This document shows, one piece after another, positions 1 through 13,163 of a DNA stretch of 64,000 nucleotides (position 1 is the stretch's first letter; each line of letters opens with the position of its first letter). Both the position numbers and the translations under genes were made by a program. The DNA lies in the NCBI GenBank assembly GCA_022885665.1, contig JAGQDJ010000098.1:1-64000 (forward strand). Reading direction: 5' to 3'. The notes under the pieces are model-generated. The model was not told where the DNA came from. It searched no databases and saw only the letters and a program-made list of their open reading frames with translations. This stretch comes from Triops longicaudatus. Lineage: Eukaryota > Arthropoda > Branchiopoda > Notostraca > Triopsidae.

Positions 1-98
1 ATATATATATGTTTCTTTTTATCATACGCGAAACAATAACAAAGGTATTAAGGAAACAAGAAAATATTAGCGCGGTCACGTGCTGCTGCGACGTTTAA

Positions 99-114
99 GG
101 GGGGGGGGGGGGGG
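99..114. repeat. Poly-G tract (16 G)
   Basis: An uninterrupted run of 16 G. Similar runs occur at 3703-3715 (13 G) and 14419-14430 (12 G), so long G tracts recur in this genome. Such runs are slippage-prone in replication and in sequencing, and their length should be treated as approximate. Confidence 0.9.
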
Positions 115-2674
115 TAAAACGGCACGTCCGGGCACAGAAGTCGCGATTTTTATTTGTTCAGCGAGGCCATGTGGTATCTTAATGTAGCGTGTTTTATCCC
201 CCCGTGATGTTGTGTTCGCGCGGCGAGAAAATTTGCAAGGCAATAACTCTGGAACGGCTCGTCAGAAAAAATTTAAACGCAATTCTGTTTCTTAAAATAA
301 TATGCACAATAAGAATTCATCAAAATCTCAGTAGGTGTTTTTGGTGTCCGTTGCCCTTTAAGCTGTCCACTGGAAAGTCGATTCTCTTTTAAGCACGTTT
401 GCCGTACTAAGTACAAAGCGCTGTATGATATACCTGGGTATTTACCCAAGGATTTGCTTTTTACGTTAATGTGAATATACAGGGTACGTAAATTAGCAAG
501 ATTAAAATAACTTAATATAAAGCTTAGCTACTTTTGCGTATTAAGGATGTTAATGGCCTAGTCTACTGCTACGGTACTTACTTTCGCACCCTCATTTCTG
601 CCATTGGTAATGAAATGGTAGAGATTGCATATTAACCGATTTGTTTTCCTTTCTGTATTAGGTAATTATATTTGCAAGTCCCCCGCACTATTCATTAATC
701 AAGCAAGTTTCTACATAAGTGGAAGAAATCCCAAATCTGAAGGGGATCCATCACTGTAATCGCTCGTTAGCATCGTGATTGAAGGTTTCCCGTCATTTTT
801 CTTTATCAATGCGTATACCGAGGAAGCTTTAGAGGGAAGTTGCCTTTGCAGTGAAATATTCGTCACAGCTATTCCCTCGTCGGAAGGCCTCTGTTTGGGT
901 GATGAACCGGTGTTAAAAAGAGTAAAATACGTAGGCAAGAATGTTTGCTGGTTTTCCAACGCTGTGAAAATCTCTCTGGAACCGTACTAGTCTCACCTGC
1001 TTATTTTAATGCGTCGAAATACCGGTTTGTGCTGTTCTTTACACTCCATCTCACACTTCTACCTCATCCCTTGCTGCGTATGGCTGAAAGAGCATTTCTA
1101 TTTTACGTGTCAGAATTTTATAATCGACCGTGTTAGCGTTCGCTTCCATCACCCAGTCGATGTTCTTACGCTTTATTGTACAACTTTACCAAAAGTCGTA
1201 CAATTAACTTCCTTTTTTATGAACAACAAGTAAGGCCGTTAGTAAATATAACTTAATCCGTGACAATCTGACAACCCGAGCTAAAAACCTCTCATTCAAA
1301 GTCCACAAGTCAAAGCATGTTGGACGAGCTAATCGTGCCGGTCCTGAATGCAAATTAGACTAAACAAGCTTAGCTTTTTGTTGACACTCGAACTTGAAGG
1401 GGCTAACTTGACACGCTTTATAACGACGGGCATTCTCCCAACATGACAGGTTTACTACGGGACACCATGAAAAATGCGAAGGTAATCTATCAGCGGTAGA
1501 AAGTGCAAGAAGAACTTGCTGGTTACGGGTACTGAGCCAGCATACCTCCTTGATGGTAATTTATGTCTATTTGCATGTTAATGATAATTTAGTGTCGTTT
1601 GAGCAATCAGCCTGCGTTTTTCACATTTGGGACTTGCTATTCACCAGGATCTCGGGCCTTTTTTTCTCCCTTTGCACCTTCTTTTTTGTTCATGACAGTT
1701 AGCCCGTTGTGGGATCAGCATGGCGTCCCCTGCATGGGTAAGGTACTTGTGGAAGTTAAAAAGGTAGGGTTATTTATTTACTAAAAAATGAGAAGAAAAG
1801 GGGGGCGAAGCGTATAACATAGTGTTGTTTTCTTAGCTCGCTAAAAGATTACAAGTGTAACAAAGGTAAAAGTAGACGTGGATAAGCTCTATCATAAGAT
1901 CCTCAGCAGGAAATCTTGCTGCTCTTCTCCGTGGCAGGACAAGCCAAAAATTTACGAGCCATCATAACCGCTGTTCGTTGCAGCTTGCGACCCGGTTCTA
2001 TTGGTTCATTTAGACAGCAAAGGCTAAACAAAAAACGGCTTCGTCCCAAGCCACAACAACAAATGAGTCAACTTGCATGAGTCTTATCTCAGCACCAAAA
2101 TTGGGCTTCTGTTAAAACTTCTCCTTTTGGAACGACGTTTTCTTTAAACACTGAATTATAACATGAATAAGAAGGCTTTCTGACTTTTTGTTCTTGTTTA
2201 AGACATGTTTTACATCATGTGTCTCCTTTTATTTGCTTTTCCGCCTTGAAAACTCCCTTCAGAAGCGTCATAAAAGCATTGTTTGCATTAACAAAAGCTG
2301 TCTTACCGCTTTTCAAAAGACAACTTACAAAACAACCATCGGCTTACGTTATAATGTATACGTGGAAACCATAACATGCAACCCTTACACTGGGTTTCCC
2401 CCCAGTGACTTGAACGCACTAACTTCCGGCTATCTGTGAAATCCCTGCTCAGCAATAAATAATTCTCAGCAAAGCTTATAAAGGAAGACAAAAGATAATC
2501 TTGTATTTCAAGTAGAATGAACCTTTAGTTTTACATAAAACTAGCCTTTACTTTAAACACTAATTTAAATTCTTAATATAAACAGAGAAAAAACACATTT
2601 TGAACGCAAGCTTCAATAAAAACTTCTGTGAAATTGGTGTAACAACTTTCGCCTCGTTGAACTCATTTAAGCTG

Positions 2675-2720
2675 CCCCCCCCCCCAAAAAAAAAAAAAAA
2701 AGAAAAAGAAAGAAAAAAAA
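2675..2720. repeat. Poly-C / poly-A / GA-rich tract
   Basis: Eleven C are followed directly by sixteen A and then an A/G-rich tail. It is low-complexity DNA with no coding potential. Confidence 0.85.
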
Positions 2721-5700
2721 GCAATTGCACGCAAACAAACGAAGCATTTTAGCAAGGAAATATTTGCACAGACGAAGATACGAAATATAACACTTTTCGC
2801 TATGGTTAAAATTCCTAATTCAACACACAAAATTTTCATTCTTTCAAACCAACTGTTCCCTTCGTTCCGCTTCGTAGCCGAGCCCCATTTCCTTGCTAAT
2901 TACACATAAATTCTCCTTAAACCATTTATATTGCATTAACGTAACTGAATTTGCAATTTAGACCACTTCATGCACAGAGACTCACACTAACGAACCCAAT
3001 AAACCCGAAAATAATTTTATCACAATTTCACAAGAGCTCATGCACGTAGCAAGATCTCCGTTTTCACAAAACAAACTTGTCCAAAAGTGCGGACCCATTT
3101 TTATTAGCTACCAAAACAGCCTTATACCTCTGGAAAGTGTGTCCAGTTTACGCTCTGCCCCAATACCATGTTTTACAGCTCGAATCTACCCCCAACCCCT
3201 TATAAAGAGAAGTTAGAGACAGAGTTTTCCGAGGGTGAAACTACGGGACAATATTGCACACTCGCATATTACTTTTACAGCTATCGAAACCCTATTTCCA
3301 AGTTTTCCAAAACTCACAAATTCCCAATTTATGATTCCTAAACCCATCTTACCCCCTTGAAATAGTTGGAACAAACCCCACCGATACCCAATGAAACCTG
3401 CAACCCGAACTTTAGGCCTTTACTCATGTTTACCACGTTGGGCTAGGCCTTCTAAAATCAACAAATGATAAGAACCCGAAATTCAGAAAAAAAGAGAAAA
3501 AAAATGAAGGGACATAACTTCACTTTTTCTTCACGAGGTACGCTTTGAATTTTCCTTTTTTTTACCGGTTCATAGTGCTGGGCGGCTTTTCGGTACCACA
3601 ATGACAGACTACGAGTCTTCAATTTGTTTGGAAAATATGCATCCACGCCACTCGGAAAAGCCTCCTATTTCTCTACACACACGCATTACACCTGAGGTGA
3701 AAGGGGGGGGGGGGGAATTGAGGTAGTCGAAGTTTCCGCGCCGGGCTTTTTACAGGCCCTCTTTCCCCCAAAATGACATACTATTTCTTTCCTTCCTCCT
3801 TCCTATTATGCGAACCAAATCCAAATCGCCGTCCTGTCTGTCATTTGTTGGGCTCCTCCGCCAAGGAAAATAATAATTAAGTGACCACCTTAACCCTGTT
3901 TTCTCCCACATTTTCTGGACTTTTCCTATAATTTGGAAACACACGTTAGAGTTGCCAGCATTAGTGTATGTACAGTCGACACACTAAAAACTCCGGGTCA
4001 ACCCTCCCCCGGACCCAACTCTTATTCTTTTCATTTCGTTGGCCTAAAACCGAACGAAAAGAGGAAAATGTATACCAACACGACAATAGCTGGAAGCAAT
4101 TAAAACATTTCTGTAGGTACGGTTCACAAATGTATACATACAGAAGCGCTTGTGTATAAAAGGGGGGAGAGGAGGCTGATTAAGCTTAGAACCGGTGTAT
4201 GCATACGAACGACGATGTCATAAGTCGTGTAAGGAGAACCCAGACAGGGCTTTGTTATGCAAAAAAGGGAATCTAATATACATTTCCGGTTTAAGTTAAA
4301 AAGGGAAAGCCCAGGTACTACCAAAACGGAAAGCGAAATGCTCTGGGTGCTTTTTATCCTTTTTTCTGTTGTGATGTGGGGCTTTTCAGGTCTGGGGTGT
4401 TAGATTTTTAGTTATAGATCATCCTGCGTGCGTAACGAGTATTTGCCCACCTCGGCGGCAACTGTTTTTGTTGTGTGAGGAGCACCTTTGCATGAACAAT
4501 TAGGCGCCTCAGGCTATCCATCCGCTCCATACGCCGCTGACCATGACAGTTTTGGGAAAAGAAATTTAGTTAATTTCATATATGTCACATATTTAGTACC
4601 ATATAACTGCTGGGTCCGTATTTCTCAGTCTTATAACGCAGTGCGTTGCCGTATCTGTATCTGTATCTCCAGTATCTCGTAGTAGCTGTATCTCCAGAAT
4701 TATTCAATTTAGAAGAGCAAGTCGATTAAAGGGGAAAATGTTAGTTGTACTAGCCAAGTTTGAAGTTCAAGTTTCGTGTTACATTTGTCGGTGGTGACAA
4801 CAAAAGGTAAAGAAGTAGTCAGGAAAAGGCTAGCGTTATTACTATTAGCACCATTGTTGCTAAGGTTTAACTTGGCTAGGGGTGGCTAATGAACTACGAG
4901 AAAGACATAGGAGCGTGACCAAAGATTTTCCACGATTCCCTTGGGTTTATAAAGGGGAGAATACAAACACCTGGGCAACCGTTCTTTTCTTTGCTGGCTT
5001 ATCTTTTTGTTTCTATCTTTTCTTCTCTTCTTTTGCGAAAGAAAAGAAAAAACGAGGGATTCCTCCTAGGACGGGAGGACACGTAAAATGTTACAAAAAG
5101 TTATAATTAGAACTGGCATGCAATGCTTTATGCTCCTGTTTTCTTAACTCAATTGCGTTGCTTACAAAGCTGTTTTGTCATAAGAAAAACAAATGTTGTA
5201 CAACGCCGAGTTTCGTGTCTCTAGAAAACTAAAATTTTGGAAGAAAACAAAATTTGACGCCCTGTCCTTGAAAGGAAAATATTTAAGCTTCACAGAGGGC
5301 ACGTTAAAGTTGTAAATTACTAGGGACGGCTCGCAGTACTTTTTTAATTGCATTTTATTAAAGTAGTATGATTAATAAAGATTCTCAAGTACTGCAGTTG
5401 AGTTGCGGGAACCAGCGGAACTGTCTATAATTGAAAGTACAGAAATATATGAACAAACAAGTTCAGTGCCTCAAACTTAAACAGCTGACCTATTCAATTT
5501 TGCTTTGAAAATTTTGGTCGTTGTGACACTTGAGAAACACTTGCCGCACTTCGGCCTTTCTTGAAAGTGTTATGTCCAACGATGCATGTGCTAAAATGAC
5601 TCTAGTGTTTTCCTGTCAAAGATCCCAGATATTTCCGGTCGGCATCATGACCGAATTGTACCATATTCATAGGAGAAGCTTATTTCTTTTCCGGGGACTA

Positions 5701-5812
5701 TTTCAAATTACTTATTGTTTGGGACAGTTTTGTGGACGAGTAGTATTTTGCACTTTACATGCTACATGCATGATTTACTGAGATTTGCTTCCGGTACGCT
5801 TGCTTACTACTC

Positions 5813-5834
5813 ATCAGGTACTTAAGTACCTGAT
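5813..5834. repeat. 22-bp perfect palindrome
   Basis: Two 11-bp arms read identically on both strands with no spacer (arm ATCAGGTACTT). A second, 12-bp palindrome (ATGTAGCTACAT) follows within about 15 bp. The function is unknown; it could be a dimeric factor site or chance. Confidence 0.8.
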
Positions 5835-7395
5835 ACAGGTTATGTAGCTACATGTACTACATCAACAAAGCTATTAGATTTTAATTGGTGTTATGTAAAG
5901 CATATGGACAAGTCCGTGAAGTTTGAAGGGGAGACGGAGGTGGAGAGAAACTTGTATACGGAACACTGTTATTACTAACATGAAAGGTAAGAAGGGTTTT
6001 GACTTGCGGAAGAGCTACGTCGAAGGGAAAATTGATAGTTAGGTTGAAGGAAAGAAGCTTTGAGAGGAGCAAGTCTTCTGGAACATGAGAGCAAACTGAG
6101 TACTTGACACTCATGAAGACATCACGTCGCTCATATTAACGTTTGTGCTACTACACGTGTTGATTTCAAGCCCGTAAAGACGGGACTCTCACTCACTTTT
6201 TGGGTAAAGAGACACCCCGCAGCTATGATCGAAAAGCCTCCTTTAAGGTTTTCAAGACAAACGTCCCAAAAACTTATGATTGACCTCATGTTTCTTCTTT
6301 TCCTTTCGTCTTCCGATTCGTTTGCGGAGGAAAATGAAAGGCCTAGTCTACAAAGGGACTTCAACGCCGCCTATTCATTCCGACAAAACTCCCCCTATTG
6401 TCGGCTCTCTACTGTTTCGCTTTCTTGGCCTTTAACACCCTTTAAAGAGTGGGTGTGAAAACCCTTAACAACTGTTCAAATGTTCTATAAATAGACGTTA
6501 GTGCGATTTTGTTTTTGGTGGATTCCTTGCTAAAAATGTTCTTTCTTTTTTTTTAATTTTGCGTATGAAAGATTGATAGGGTTGTGTAACACTTTTCATG
6601 TCAGGTTGCTGAGCTCTTCTTGGTCGTTGAATACCAAGTTCGAGCACAGCCATACTTGGAACCGTTTTATTAAGTAAGCTTAAGAAAATATTCTTCATTT
6701 TTTGCTCTCTGGTAGGTTCGTTTAAGACTGCGGTGTGGATATAGCTACGACCAGCGAAAGAAAAAGGCAGAATAGAAAAAGAAGAAAGCACAAGGACTGG
6801 CATAGCATAGGTCATCAGCATAAATCAAGGCGGCAGGATACCTTTTAGGCGGCCGATTTATGAAGACAGGTACGTATTCCCAAAGGTGCGAGAGAGTTGA
6901 TTCGAGGGGGTTTTTAACCCAAACACATCTTTACTTTAGAAAATTTCCCTACCGACCGAAACGAAGATACTTCTTTGGGCCAAATCTCTGCCCACCACAA
7001 CCCCAACAACCTTCTTTACCTTCATCCCACGCTTTCGCTCCAATCGGTTCCGAATTTACGGTGTGAATAGAAAAAAATTGTTAGTTGAAACATAATTACC
7101 TTCGAAGGATTTTTTTTTACACAAAGCTTCTTTATTTATCCAAAATTCTGTTGCTGCTCAAACAAAACTAAACGTGTGTAACATCGAAATGAGTTAGTGA
7201 GAAGCCATGTTGGAGTAGGTTCATTTTTAAAGGGAATTTCGTCTCTTGTGCCATTTTTTCTTAATAATGGTCTCAATTCGGATACGAATGTAAATTAAAT
7301 TATACATTTCATATAACTTTACTCTGCACATAAAATACATGATTTGTTTGTTACATGTATTAATTATACAGGGGACATTCATTTTTTGTATGTTT

Positions 7396-7420
7396 GCTAA
7401 TATTTAAAAAAAATATTAGC
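7396..7420. repeat. AT-rich inverted repeat (hairpin)
   Basis: A 10-bp arm GCTAATATTT is repeated in inverse orientation after a 5-bp A loop, so the strand can fold into a perfect hairpin. No surrounding element boundaries were recognised. Confidence 0.75.
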
Positions 7421-10400
7421 AGGTTACCAAAAACCGCTCATTGAGTTTTACTATAGCATAAGATTGTGCAAAAAATTGCTAACCTTTTTAAAAAATGCTT
7501 TCAATTTTTTTTTCGTCGAAAAGCTTGTGAATTTCAGTTGGTAATTTTTCATTTCTTTTTAATAAGTCATGAATTGGCAAACAGTTCTTCAAAACCTTTT
7601 GAATAATAATTTAGATACTTTTTAATTTTTTACAATTGTTGATAAAATGAGCAAATAAATGTTTTAAACAGTCTGATTACTCAATTCGTAACCTGTTTTT
7701 GTCGTAACTTTCTTATTATTTATAGGAAAGTGTTGAGCACGTGTTCACTTTGTAATATGTGAGTAAATATTTCACACCTCACCTTAGCGAAATTCGTTTC
7801 TCTAAACGCGTCAGCTTATCCTGCATCGTTTTTGTGTGAAGAAGCTTGGCATGGTTTATCGGGTCTATAATGGTAGATTATCGTGTTTGCATTTTGAAAG
7901 TAGTTTGGCTTGGAGGGGAAGGTAGAAGCTGCTACTTTTTTCCACGTTTTCCACGGAAGAGGTTCTTAATAGGATTTTCTCAAGAGGTTATCGCCACAAA
8001 AGATTAGAAGCTTGTAAGTTATCGGTGAGTGGTAGTCTTGTTGCCATCTTTTTGTTGCGTTTGCTTTGTATAGCCTAGCACGGACGCGTGTAGGGAAATT
8101 TAATGTGCTCCAAGCCTTTCTGTGTACAGAAACTTAATTTGGGGTTACTCACTTTGATGGTGTTGAGGTTTTGCACCTGGTTATTCTCCATCCATTTTTT
8201 TAAACAAAAAAGTTAACCTTTCGCTTATAAGGTTTTCTCTCTCGCCTCTTGCGCTCTTCGCCTTGATGAAGTTTAGGCTATTAACGACCTGCTACTTACA
8301 GCTTCCCATCTTTGCCCTGGCTGCTTGTTTGGTGGTGATGGTCATGCCACGTTTTTCCGTGCGCGTGCAAGATGGCCAAAAAATCTCATTTGGGAATGAA
8401 GGGGAATTTTAGAGAGACGAGCCTTAAAAAAAGGACGCTACGAGGTAGCCTCTCTTTTTTTAATATCTAAAAGATACGTAGTCAAAGTCTGCAGGCTTTT
8501 TGGGACCTGCTGCTAAACAAACAGTCATTTAACCAACGTGTTCCCCAAGCCTCCTTCTGATTAGAAAGTTCAGAAGCCTCTTTTCTAGTCCGCTTAACTA
8601 CATATTACGTGGAGTTTTTTGACTCTAGGGCTCCTGTTAGAAGCGTTTGCTTTGGCCAGGACTTGTACGACTTGTCAAAGCACTGCAAGCAAACACCTTG
8701 AGTAGAACAACAAAAAAGGGGGACGTGGTATTGTCCATTATTTACGAGGCTCTGAATCTTGGGGCTCTAGAAATTGTTGGTGGAACCTTCATCACCCAAG
8801 AGTTGGGTTGATGTACGGAGGGCGTTAAATTAAAACTCCACCCCATTTGAATTGGAGGATTTGATGAAAAAAGGAGAGAAGCAAAAAGTTTAGTAAATAG
8901 AAGTAGCTTTTTAGAGGGCTAGGCTCGCTAATTAGCTAAATAAAGAGGAGCAACCAAGAAAATAAAGCTGCGGTTTTTTGGAAGGCGGGAAGTAATCTGT
9001 ATAAATTGTTCAACAGCTTTTAAAACGGCGCATTACTGCGTTGGACTTCTACCTCCGTTAACCTTTTAAAAAACCATCTGCACAGGACTTAATCTCGCAG
9101 CTCTTATCTATGCAAAGTTTTTCTTGTAGGAACGGACGCAAGGCAGTATATTCGCGAGTACAAGATGCTTAACTTGTAACGATTTTAAGGGTTGTTCCTG
9201 TCTTCAGCGTTGTCCGTGACTACTTTTTGAAAGTTTATTGTCAGTTTTTTCCTTACCGATCCACTAAGTAACTGGTTTCAAGCAGAGGGCAACAGGTTAA
9301 GTCACGTAAACTTACCTTCGCTTTTCTACGTAAGGCAAGAAAGTAGATTGCTGAATATTTCGGTTGCAAAAAATTTCTGCCAGAGTGGTTCATTTTCTGC
9401 ATTTTCGTGGTCGTTCTTTAGTTTCTAGCTTTGTTTTGAACAGCAGGTCTTCTCTTTTCACGTTGTGGGGTACTGGTCCCATCTGGATGGAGATTGCTGT
9501 TGTTTTTGCGACTGTAAGCGGCTAATTGCTTGGCGTTTTGTAACGCTAGTGAAGCGGCGTTCAGTAATTCACGGGCAATGAGAAAGACGGGACTGGGAGG
9601 GCAAGTAAGCTGTTTTGAAAAACACGATGCTGCGCGAAAGCACTTGAGAAATTATTCTGAGGAATCCGGGCAAGCTGGATGGAAAGCGTTTTCTATAATG
9701 AAAACTGCAATTCTGGAGTAAACGATTCGAATTCGACAAGACCTTGTGAAAACGTAATTAGGCGGGAGTCATTTGGTTTTCTGCAGTAATGTAATGGAGA
9801 AGGGAAAGCCGAGTTTTGCCACAGTTTTCTGTGTAAATTTTTAGAGCTGGCCGAGTTTCAGTTCTTGCAGTGGAAATCAGAGAGACATTTGTTAAATGCT
9901 GTTGTTCCGCGTGTGAGAGAGAATTGACCATTCACATTTAAAGAGCTTCATGTCGTCCAGTTTCGACCTACGTAACGTGTTTGTCTGTCTTGTTGAATGG
10001 ACTGCTGAAGGAGCGTAGAATCAATTTGTCATCCAGGACGTGGGATCCGGTCCCTAGTCAAGCAAATATGTCACGCAGGCCGAAGCAGACAGTTAATTTT
10101 TCTTCTTATCATATGAATCGCTCGCTGGGCTCGTTGACGTCTCCATAACGGACTTGCATTTAGATTGACCATAGGTTTGGCTGGATCAGGAACCATGGAG
10201 ATTCTTGAACACATAGAACTGTGCTTGACTGTATAAAGGATTCACACATACAGTCTAGCTGGTCGACATGTAACGTCTTCCAAGTTTGGACGGCATTGAT
10301 TCAGCTCAGCCTTGGATGAGTATTGCTTCAAAGTATACTACCCTCTGTGCTCAATTGCAGTGTCCGTGTAATGAATCGGAAGCTGTCTTGTGGGAGAGCC

Positions 10401-12665
10401 TAGTATCGTACACTTATGTCGTTGCAACTTGACAGTGGGTTGACGGCTTATTACGAAGCTTGTCTCACTTCGCGTGTTGTACCTTGGCGCGCTGACTGCA
10501 ACGCACGAATATCACACGACCTGTTGGTTGAATACACGGGCATACTCCACACAGTGTAAGTCAACATGTCTATCAATTCGGGGCCACCAATGTTGGAACC
10601 TCCGCGCATAGGTACTACTTAGTGTTCTTTCCCCATGTCATGCAAAAATTGCTGCTTTTGCTTCGGTGTCTTAGCTCCACGTCGGCATACACTCAAATCA
10701 CAAGCGTTAGTCAGAGCTGCCCAGAGAGACGAAACGCTCACTCAAAATCCAAACGACACCTGCGTACCGGAACGAATGCAGTTTTAATGCGGCTTGGGTT
10801 TATGCCGTCCCCACAGTTCATCTGCATAATGCATGGAGCGAGGGATGTTTCAGAATCTTTACACTAAAAAAGAAAGGCAAGTGTCGGGAGGAATGGGACT
10901 CCTTGACAAGTTGCTATTCATCGTAAGTATTAGCTGAGTAATTCAAAATTCGTGAAGCTTTTAACAAAGTAACCACCGAAAAAGCTCACCTTACGTCTTG
11001 AGAATTTGGGTAAAATCGAAGTACAAAACTTCCTCGCACTGGCAATATGTTCTGGTACCTTTTTCTGTTGAATGGCGAGGCAAGTTGTTACATGACTTAT
11101 TGGCGGGTATTAAGCGTTTTGTGAAATGGTACGGAATTCTTTGGATTGTATGCAGCTGAAACAAACACTCAGGTGGGATGCACACGAAAAGTTGTCCTAT
11201 AGTGTAGATAGGTGTGGTCTGCAAGGCTAATCAGCTCCAGGTGTGGATGGATGCTCGGGGAGAATTTTTGTTCGACCATAAAAGCCGGGGGCATCTCGGT
11301 CATTTGTTTCCTTAGCTTTTCCATCCTTGCTACCTTTTGTGTGCATTACTCATGGATCCAAACCATAGGTTTGTTCTCTCCAAGACCTTCTAACAAACTC
11401 TTTGGCCCATCCAGTTCTTCTCGTATACCTTTTTTTCAGAGTTCTTATTCTGGCTTTTTTTCTATTCCATCTCCTTCGCCTTCGTGTGGTATAAAGTCAG
11501 CCATGAAGCGTTAGAATGCAGGGGTTCCTTCTCGCCTTTAGCTCCAGCTTCCATAAATCAAGTACGGCCTGCGGCCGCAGGTCCAAGTCTGGCACGAGGA
11601 ATTTGTAAGCTATCAGCCAAGGTGTTGATTACAGGGAACGGGCTGCCGCCTTGACCAACGTTCCGTTTGCGTTAGCACCTCCGACTTTTTCTTCGGTACT
11701 TGCACCTCCGGACTGTAGTAGTTTGGGTTGCATAGTCAAAGAAGAAGAAAAAATGACATTGGATAATACTTAGCCTACGAGATCCAAGAAACGTCACCGA
11801 ATTGAGTGTCCTAGGTGCTCCTCCTTTTTCGCCGCTGTCCAAACCTGGCATTGTATGAAAAGAAGCGTTCTTCTTTGGTCGGGGCCGGTTTGGGGGTCCC
11901 CTACACCCAGCTCTCACACTTCGGTACAAATAAATCGCCACGTTATTCTTCCGAAAGGCAAGCAAACCACAAGAAAAAGTTAAAAAGCAACCAGGCGGCT
12001 TACTCAAGTGATTACTGGCTTCTACGCCCGGAAATTTAAACTACACAATCGACGCCACAGGTTCCCACACCTACTCTTTTTTCCCCTTGTGGTAATAACA
12101 AAAGAGGGATAGTAAATACGGACTATCAATTTACACCCAAACACTTAAAAATCTGACTAACTGTGAGAAAACGAACTTGTAATGGTTTTCAGTGATTAGG
12201 TCGAACGGCCCAAGCCAAAACTACATTACCATACAATACCGCACAGTACTCTACCCATTTTCTATCAAGTCTGTCCTAACTTCAGTTTCCATCTAAAATA
12301 CAGGAACTCTTCGCTCAAGCTGAACTGCTTAGTAATTGAATGAGTATATATGAATTCTAAGATTATTTCGTATCCTTTCGTATTGTTCAAGGATAGGAGG
12401 AAATGGGAACTATTCCGTAAACACAACTACATATTTTTTGAGTCCCTTTCGACGTTAAAGTAGCCATTAATTACATGTGATCTTTCGTGCTAAAACAAAC
12501 TAAATAGCAGACACATTTCTATTAGTTTTGGTTAATTTTGTGCAAGTTTAGCTTTCGTAGACTTCTTAGTTGCATCGTATGGTGATTGCTCATTATCGTC
12601 AGATTATTAAGGAAAGTAAGCTCTTCTCAACAAAAAAGCCTAGATATCCTTGAGGAAAGTTTCAT

Positions 12666-12726
12666 CTAGTAGTTGACGATCATTTGTTCTACTAGTAAAA
12701 ATCATTTGTTCTACTAGTAGTTGACG
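12666..12726. repeat. Short tandem duplication
   Basis: A 19-bp unit (ATCATTTGTTCTACTAGTA) occurs at 12679-12697 and again at 12701-12719. The pair is bracketed by two copies of CTAGTAGTTGACG (12666-12678 and 12714-12726). It looks like a local slippage or duplication event with no coding content. Confidence 0.8.
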
Positions 12727-13001
12727 TTTTGGTAAAATTTAAATATACAAGAGTCTCGTTAACGAGCCCTTTTGCAACGAATAAAGTGTATATATTTCAA
12801 GGTCTTTTATTAGAGATAAATACTGCATAAAGAGTAACCGTCTGATGTAGCGAACTCTGGAAAATTCTTATAGTATTTTTTTTTCTCTCGAAAGGCTCGT
12901 TGTAACGAGGATCTACATTTTCAGGCTGTGGAAATGTGAGAAAGACAACATTACCTTCGTTTTGTAAATTTAAGAGTAACGCGGATCGTCCGGTTTGGAT
13001 A

Positions 13002-13163
13002 GTGCTCCGCAGGGATGTACCCGGGACTTTGATTCCGGGGGTGTTTTCCATCTGCAAATATTTTGGACGCTTGGTAGTCGTCTATGCTCACCATAAAAAA
13101 TTAACATTTCGGGGGGTGTTAAGCCTCCCTATCCCACCCCCTGGGTATGAGTGTGGTGCTTCG
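13002..13163. mobile_element. hAT-type MITE, 146 bp (copy A)
   Basis: The body is 13010-13155. It is flanked by 8-bp direct repeats GTGCTCCG (13002-13009) and GTGCTTCG (13156-13163), which differ at one position, as expected for an aged hAT target duplication. The termini begin CA and are imperfectly inverted: the left starts CAGGGATGTACCCGGG and the reverse complement of the right starts CACACTCATACCCAGG. There is no coding sequence, so it must have been mobilised in trans. The 15-bp word ACATTTCGGGGGGTG (13104-13118) recurs at nearly the same distance from the right end in the element at 20556-20725, so both probably belong to one family. Confidence 0.6.

Larger units (their letters stand above)
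1..13001. other. Gene-poor region distal to FoxB
   Basis: I found no protein-coding or RNA gene here on either strand. The open reading frames are short (mostly under 110 codons), lack recognisable domains, and are typical of chance frames in AT-rich DNA. The stretch contains homopolymer tracts: G at 99-114, C then A at 2675-2720, and G at 3703-3715. It also has a 22-bp perfect palindrome (5813-5834), a 10-bp-stem hairpin (7396-7420), a 14-bp GC-rich palindrome (11568-11581) and a small duplicated segment (12666-12726). Regulatory DNA for FoxB is possible but cannot be shown from one sequence. Confidence 0.6.

Noticed and set aside
11672..12007. 111-codon minus-strand open frame
   Set aside because: It contains no recognisable domain, the opposite strand has an equally long chance frame, and no partner exons were found.
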